DNA from: Serinibacter arcticus
GTDB taxonomy: Bacteria > Actinomycetota > Actinomycetes > Actinomycetales > Beutenbergiaceae
Length of the DNA stretch: 64,000 nt
NCBI RefSeq assembly: GCF_004786095.1
Contig: NZ_RHPJ01000002.1
Coordinates: forward strand, 620,001 to 684,000
Reading direction: 5' to 3'
Part shown: piece by piece, positions 62,157 through 64,000 of the stretch
Layout: every line of letters begins with the position of its first letter
Numbering within the stretch: position 1 is the stretch's first letter
Made by a program: the position numbers and the translations under genes
The notes under the pieces: generated by a model
Databases searched by the model: none
The model's input: only the letters and a program-made list of their open reading frames with translations
What the model was told of the DNA's origin: nothing

Positions 62157-64000
62157 GGCTCACGATCAACGACTCCGCCGTCGAGACGCCCGCGCCGGCG
62201 CCCGGGCAGTGCCTGCGCACGCTGCTGCGCGAGAGCGGGCACCTCGAGGTCAAGAAGGGCTGCGACGCCGGTGACTGCGGCGCGTGCTCGGTCCTGCTCG
62301 ACGGCGAGGCCGTGCACTCGTGCATCGTCCCGGCCGGGCGAGCCGAGGGCCGGAGCGTGACGACGGCCGCCGGCCTCGCGCCCGGCGACGAGCTCCACCC
62401 GGTGCAGGAGGCGCTGGTGGAGAGCTTCGGGTTCCAGTGCGGCTTCTGCACACCGGGCATGAGCGTGACGGCCTCGACGCTGGGCCCGGAGGACCTGGGC
62501 GACCTCGACCGCCGCATGAAGGGCAACCTGTGCCGCTGCACGGGCTACCGGCCGATCCGCGAGGCGATCTGCGCCGGTGTGGGCGGGGGAGCGGGCGACG
62601 GGTGCGGTGGCTGCCCGACGGCGGCGCTCGCGTCGGCTCCTGCGGCTCCGGTCGAGGCTGAGCCCGAGCCCGTCGAGGCCGTCGACCCCGCAGGGGCCCC
62701 GATGTCCGGCGGCGTGGGCGACTCCGTCCGCCCGCCGCGCGGACGAGAGATCGTGCAGGGTCTGGAGCCGTTCACGTTCGACACCGTGGTGCCGGGGACG
62801 CTGACGCTGCGTGTCGTCGGATCACCGCACGCGCACGCGCGCGTGGTGGCCATCGACACCACGGCGGCCCGCGCCGTGCCGGGCGTCGTGGTGATCCTCA
62901 CGCACGAGGACGTCCCCCGTCGCCGGTACTCCACGGCCCGCCACCAGTTCCGCGACGACGACCCCGACGACACCCGGATGCTCGACGACGTGGTGCGCCA
63001 CATCGGCCAGCGCGTGGTCGCCGTCGTGGCGGAGACCGCGGCCGCCGCGGCCGCCGCGTGTGCGCTGGTGCGGATCGACTACGAGGTGCTGCCGGCCGTC
63101 TTCGAGCCCGAGGCCGCCCGGTCACCGGGCGCCCCGGTCCTGCACCCCGAGCTCGACGAGAGCGACCGCGTGCACGAGTCGGGGCGCAACGTCGTCGCGG
63201 CGCTGCACGGCGGCTACGGCGGCGACGTGGACGCGGCGCTCGCGGCCAGCGCCGTCACCGTCGGCGGCACGTGGCAGACCAGTCGCGTGAGCCACGCGCA
63301 GCTGGAGACGCACGGCTCGATCGGGTGGCTCGACGACGACGGACGCCTCGTCATCCGCTCCAGCACGCAGGTGCCGTTCCTCGTGCGCGACGAGCTCGCG
63401 CTGCTGCTCGACCTGCCGCGCGAGCGGGTGCGGGTCTTCGCGGCGCGCGTCGGCGGCGGTTTCGGCGGCAAGCAGGAGATCTTCACCGAGGACCTGGTGG
63501 CGCTCGCGGTGCTGCGGACGTCCCGGCCGGTCGCCTACGAGTTCTCCCGCAACGACGAGTTCGTGCGGTCCTCGTTCCGGCACCCGATGCGCGTCTCGGT
63601 GACCCTCGGGGCCGGCACCGACGGCGTCCTGACGGCCATGAAGATCGACGTGCTGAGCGACACGGGCGCCTACGGCAACCACGCGATCGGTGTGATGTTC
63701 CACGGCTGCTCGGAGTCGATCGGCGTCTACCGCTCGCCCGTGACGCGCGTGGACGCCGAGGCGGTGTACACGAACAACGTGCCCTCGGGCGCGTTCCGGG
63801 GGTACGGCCTCGGGCAGGTGATCCTCGGCGTGGAGTCGGCGATGGACCTGCTCGCGCAGGAGCTCGGCATCGACCCGTTCGACCTGCGTCGGCTCAACGC
63901 CGTCAGGCGCGGCGATCCGATCCACGTCACGCACCCCGACCACGAGGAGGACATCGTGTGGGGCAGCTACGGGCTCGACCAGTGCCTCGACCTGGCGCAG
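62153..64000 (+). CDS. Fused 2Fe-2S / molybdopterin subunit of a xanthine dehydrogenase-type hydroxylase (3' end beyond window)
   Basis: An open frame of 616 codons still running at the window edge. The N-terminal 2Fe-2S domain has C37, C42, C45 and C57; a second 2Fe-2S domain has C96, C99, C127 and C129 (CGFCTPG, CRCTGY). After a Pro/Ala/Glu linker (about 148-185) the molybdopterin-binding domain begins, with VGGGFGGKQE and AFRGYGLGQ motifs that contact the cofactor. Such fusion of small and large subunits in one chain is less common than separate genes. It hydroxylates a purine, probably hypoxanthine or xanthine. The ATG overlaps the FAD subunit stop by 4 bp. Confidence 0.92.
   Translation, partial: MRLTINDSAVETPAPAPGQCLRTLLRESGHLEVKKGCDAGDCGACSVLLDGEAVHSCIVPAGRAEGRSVTTAAGLAPGDELHPVQEALVESFGFQCGFCTPGMSVTASTLGPEDLGDLDRRMKGNLCRCTGYRPIREAICAGVGGGAGDGCGGCPTAALASAPAAPVEAEPEPVEAVDPAGAPMSGGVGDSVRPPRGREIVQGLEPFTFDTVVPGTLTLRVVGSPHAHARVVAIDTTAARAVPGVVVILTHEDVPRRRYSTARHQFRDDDPDDTRMLDDVVRHIGQRVVAVVAETAAAAAAACALVRIDYEVLPAVFEPEAARSPGAPVLHPELDESDRVHESGRNVVAALHGGYGGDVDAALAASAVTVGGTWQTSRVSHAQLETHGSIGWLDDDGRLVIRSSTQVPFLVRDELALLLDLPRERVRVFAARVGGGFGGKQEIFTEDLVALAVLRTSRPVAYEFSRNDEFVRSSFRHPMRVSVTLGAGTDGVLTAMKIDVLSDTGAYGNHAIGVMFHGCSESIGVYRSPVTRVDAEAVYTNNVPSGAFRGYGLGQVILGVESAMDLLAQELGIDPFDLRRLNAVRRGDPIHVTHPDHEEDIVWGSYGLDQCLDLAQ

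Overview
The window is very GC-rich, densely packed chromosomal DNA from an actinobacterium. A Micrococcales lineage near the cellulomonads is likely, but this is inferred from gene content only. Supporting signs are an Lsr2 nucleoid protein, a DUF222/HNH (13E12-type) protein, YccF, DUF3151, paired CrcB proteins, an F420/FMN luciferase-like enzyme, ThyX, a class F sortase, a SAM riboswitch of actinobacterial style, and at least 17 genes with a TANNNT hexamer 6-8 nt upstream of the start codon, as expected for leaderless mRNAs. No rRNA, insertion sequence, prophage or CRISPR array was seen. There is one tRNA, Ser-CGA.

Layout. 1-5.6 kb: a sortase-anchored repeat protein with two chaplin-like segments; a riboswitch / Cys-Cys leader peptide / rhodanese / metZ sulfur operon; a DUF222 HNH protein with an SOS-like box over its start codon; a membrane protein. 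5.6-10.9 kb: a GH42 beta-galactosidase divergent from a DHA2 exporter, then small membrane proteins and a PPOX protein. 10.9-15.6 kb: nucleotide and tRNA functions (upp, thyX, tadA), an operon of sirtuin plus two CrcB fluoride-channel subunits, and tRNA-Ser. 15.6-21.4 kb: a broken-looking cupin, an Lsr2 N-domain-only protein, TetR, full-length Lsr2, glutaminase, a lipoprotein and cell-envelope proteins. 21.5-35.2 kb: carbohydrate block (GPH symporter with LacI regulator, GH65 phosphorylase with phosphoglucomutase-type HAD, GH15 glycosidase with SDR and hydrolase), plus prolyl oligopeptidase, a diacylglycerol-kinase-like protein and topoisomerase IB.

35.4-44.7 kb: a secreted choice-of-anchor protein with three SLH-like repeats, an amidase, two unknown proteins, then a class F sortase/CHRD operon divergent from an ECF sigma/anti-sigma pair. 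Between these two operons lie mirrored promoter-like elements, the best candidate for a self-contained regulatory system here. 44.8-53.1 kb: clpB with an HspR-type HAIR element, LLM oxidoreductase, two septum-formation-domain proteins, exonuclease III, SDR, YchJ, pyrE, and a second Lsr2 N-domain-only protein. 53.2-58.1 kb: a DUF368 lipid-phosphate transporter, a SPOUT methyltransferase, fba, DUF3151, purA. 58.0-64.0 kb: a purine/8-oxoguanine catabolic cluster (MocA-like, XdhC, 8-oxoguanine deaminase, FAD subunit and a fused 2Fe-2S/molybdopterin subunit that runs off the end).

Many adjacent genes overlap by 4 bp (ATGA or GTGA), which implies tight translational coupling. Start codons were chosen from such overlaps, Shine-Dalgarno sequences and leaderless -10 spacing.
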